Both the position numbers and the translations under genes were made by a program. 64,000 nucleotides of DNA from Sacculina carcini (taxonomy: Eukaryota > Arthropoda > Thecostraca > Sacculinidae). The stretch is taken from positions 3,233,795 to 3,297,794 of the forward strand of contig OU696595.1 in the NCBI GenBank assembly GCA_916048095.2, in the 5' to 3' direction. The notes below the pieces were generated by a model. The model was not told the origin of the DNA, did not search any database, and was given only the letters and a program-made list of their open reading frames with translations. Positions 61,237-64,000 of this stretch are shown piece after piece; the stretch's first letter is position 1; every line of letters starts with the position of its first letter.

Positions 61237-64000
61237 CAAATTATTTGACATGTTGAAATTTATTTGAATGATAATACGAATGTATACATTATTGGAACAC
61301 CCTGTATACGTTTGTATTAATCAGATTGTAGCCGCTGCACTTTCTGCATGTTTTGTTCAAATATTCTAATGTTTTAGATGTTACATTTCTCACTGAATAG
61401 CCTCAATACCCCCAGAATCTACACCCATTTTGTAGAGAGCATAAGTGCATTAAATTATTACTTACCTGACGACAATCCAGGCGATTCATCAGTGGACTTC
61501 GTGGATGTCTCAGCACCACCGACCTTGGATTGACCTGCAGCACAATCATTGATTAATTAGGCTGTATCAACTAAAAACAATGAGAAGCACATGTAGTAAT
61601 GGAGAAATGTTGATTACACATCAGAGGCAAAAAATCACCGTCTGGCCTGTACTGCTTCCAACTGAGTGGTTGAAAACTGAAACACTAGAAGTAAGTTATT
61701 TTGCTGTTTGTATTATTAAATTTTGCATCTCTAATGACTTGATTAATCCTAGTATCAGGTTTGTGTTTGTTTGCTTTGTTTATTTTCAAAATAAATAAAA
61801 TAATAAAATCACCCAGACATTCATTTTTAACTGAGAATATATTACAATAATGCGACGTAACAATCTACGAAAACGAAAACAATACAACACTAATAATAGT
61901 AACAACCATTAAGGTATTGAATATGGAATTCACATTACATTTGAGTATTCACATTGTATTTGAGTATACACGTTACATTTTAGTGTTCACATTACATTTG
62001 AGTATTGACATTGTATTTGAGTATACACGTTACATTTTACATTTGCCAATCAACCATTGCCTCCAACAGGTCTGCTTTGTTTGCTACTATGCGAGCCATG
62101 TCAAATCACAAACTTAGAAACACTACGAGCGCACGCCAAGTCGAGATGATACGCTACCTTTTATATATGAAAAAATATAGCTAACGTGTGCATATTTACC
62201 TAACCAAAACACAAATAAAGCGTGAGTACAAGGTAAGTAATCATAAATTCACTAAGAAAACAAAATAATTTATTCAAACAATTGAAAATATTTTTCAATT
62301 GTTCCCCCAAGGTGCCGCTATTTTTTAGGTGCGTTCAAATAGAGGTTTTACGGCAAGTGTTTACGTGCGTGAATTTATAAGCGTGTTATTTTGTAAATTG
62401 TGAAAGACACACTATAACTTCATATAACATCATGCACCGTGTCATATGTAAATATATAGCTGTCATATATAGCTGATTAATAGTTGTTTGGCGTGTTCTT
62501 AATCATCTGTGGCCAACCTGACACGTGTTAATTTATATGTTTATTAATAAATAAATTTTCGTAGTTTTGGCAGTGTTTTTAGCTGCACGCGCATGGAGAA
62601 CCAATCATTTACTACAACTGGTGTCCTGCCCGACGTGATTGAACACAAAACCGCACCAACAACCGATGACCAACAACAAGACTGAACTTTGAAGAAAAGA
62701 AAAGAATTTCTTGTTTGCTTAAAATTGAATTTGTACATGTGTTAACAAAACCATATAATAATATTTGTAAATTATTTGACATGTTGAAATTTATTTGAAT
62801 GATAATACAAATGTATACATTATTGGGACACCCTGTATACGTTTGTATTAATCAGATTGTAGCCGCTGCACGTTCTGCATGTTTTGTTCAAATATTCTAA
62901 AGTTTTAGATGTTACATTTCTCACTGAATAGCCTCAATACCCCCAGAATCTACACCCATTTTGTAGAGAGCATAAGTGCATAAAATTATTACTTACCTGA
63001 CCACAATCCAGTCGATTCATCAGTGGATTTCGTGGATGTCTCAGCACCACCGACCTTGGATTGACCTGCAGCACAATCATTGATTAATTAGGCTGTATCA
63101 ACTAAAAACAATGAGAAGCACATGTAGTAATGGAGAAATGTTGATTACACATCAGAGGCAAAAAATCACCGTCTCCGGCCTGTACTGCTTCCAACTCAGT
63201 GGTTGAAAACTGAAACACTAGAAGTAAGTTATTTTGCTGTTTGTATTATTAAATTTTGCATCTCTTATGACTTGATTAATCCTAATATCAGGTTTGTGTT
63301 TGTTTGCTTTGTTTATTTTCAAAATAAATAAAATAATAAAATCACCCAGACATTCATTTTTAACTGAGAATATATTACAATAATGCGACGTAACAATCTA
63401 CGAAAACGAAAACAATACAACACTAATAATAGTAACAACCATTAAGGTATTGAATATGGAATTCACATTACATTTGAGTATTCACATTGTATTTAAGTAT
63501 ACACGTTACATTTTAGTGTTCACATTACATTTGAGTATTGACATTGTATTTGAGTATACACGTTACATTTTACATTTGCCAATCAACCATTGCCTCCAAC
63601 AGGTCCGCTTTGTTTGCTACTATGCGAGCCATGTCAAATCACAAACTTAGAAACACTACGAGCGCACGCCAAGTCGAGATGATACGCTACCTTTTATATA
63701 TGAAAAAATATAGCTAACGTGTGCATATTTACCTAACCAAAAACACAAATAAAGCGTGAGTACAAGGTAAGTAATCATAAATTCACTAAGAAAACAAAAT
63801 AATTTATTCAAAAAATTGAAAATATTTTTCAATTGTTCCCCCAAGGTGCCGCTATTTTTTAGGTGCGTTCAAATAGAGGTTTTACGGTAAGTGTTTACGT
63901 GCGTGAATTTATAAGCGTGTTATTTCGTAAATTGTGAAAGACACACTATAACTTCATATAACATCATGCACCGTGTCATATGTAAATATATAGCTGTCAT
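61237..64000 (+). repeat. B block, duplicated copy (partial, to window end)
   Basis: Counterpart of 39667-42430 at offset 21,570. Contains the same candidate exon-like segments and minisatellite. The unit landmark recurs at 62401 and 63934. Confidence 0.75.

Larger units (their letters stand above)
51066..64000 (+). repeat. Segmental duplication, copy 2 (runs off window)
   Basis: Collinear with 29500-42430. The left breakpoint lies where both copies share a Helitron motif (AAATGTGAATAT ... TTTTGACAAATATT). All features of copy 1 are repeated, including both breaks in the Gypsy pol. Confidence 0.95.

Overview
The window looks like transposon-dense intergenic DNA from an AT-rich invertebrate animal genome. 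The signs are long (CA)n and (TA)n tracts, a tRNA-derived SINE, several non-LTR retrotransposon clades, Ty3/Gypsy-type LTR elements, hAT-like MITEs and a large Helitron family. A lophotrochozoan such as a mollusc would fit, but nothing here fixes the taxon. I recognise no intact host gene, and no rRNA, functional tRNA or CRISPR array. Nearly all recognisable coding sequence belongs to mobile elements, and most of it is broken.

Layout. 1-2660: Helitron pieces, a hAT-like MITE and an unclassified repeat R. 2661-11993: a minus-strand Helitron interrupted by a young 4.36 kb LTR retrotransposon (4657-9011, target duplication TACTG). 12000-15890: microsatellites, a second R copy and unrecognised sequence. 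15890-23210: LINE country, with two CR1-like fragments, a 516-codon minus-strand LINE RT ORF, and an L2-like tail split by a SINE. 23230-27960: 'B block', a tandem ~1.53 kb repeat with SINEs, ending at a (TA)n tract. 28047-32313: a second copy of the Helitron. From 32314: Helitron-derived sequence with a 5'-truncated Gypsy element (34563-36556), then a second B block (39667-45565), a third CR1 fragment, and a Helitron (47293-50311) that still carries a decayed HUH-type Rep gene. 50312-53879: a chimeric Helitron.

Largest structure. From 51066 to the window end the sequence repeats 29500-42430 at a constant offset of 21,566 bp (21,570 after a (TA)n length change), with only about five substitutions seen by eye. 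Both breakpoints lie in homologous Helitron sequence, so the simplest reading is a very recent 21.6 kb tandem duplication by unequal crossing-over between two Helitron copies. An assembly artefact is the main alternative.

How the parts relate. Helitrons form the scaffold. In two places one Helitron ends (CTAG) exactly where the next begins (TC), a head-to-tail arrangement, plus a duplicated copy. Other elements are nested in this scaffold, and the Helitron repeats appear to have driven the later duplication. The best-resolved functional signal is a -1 ribosomal frameshift site (GGGAAAC plus a 9-bp stem) between gag and pol of the young LTR element.
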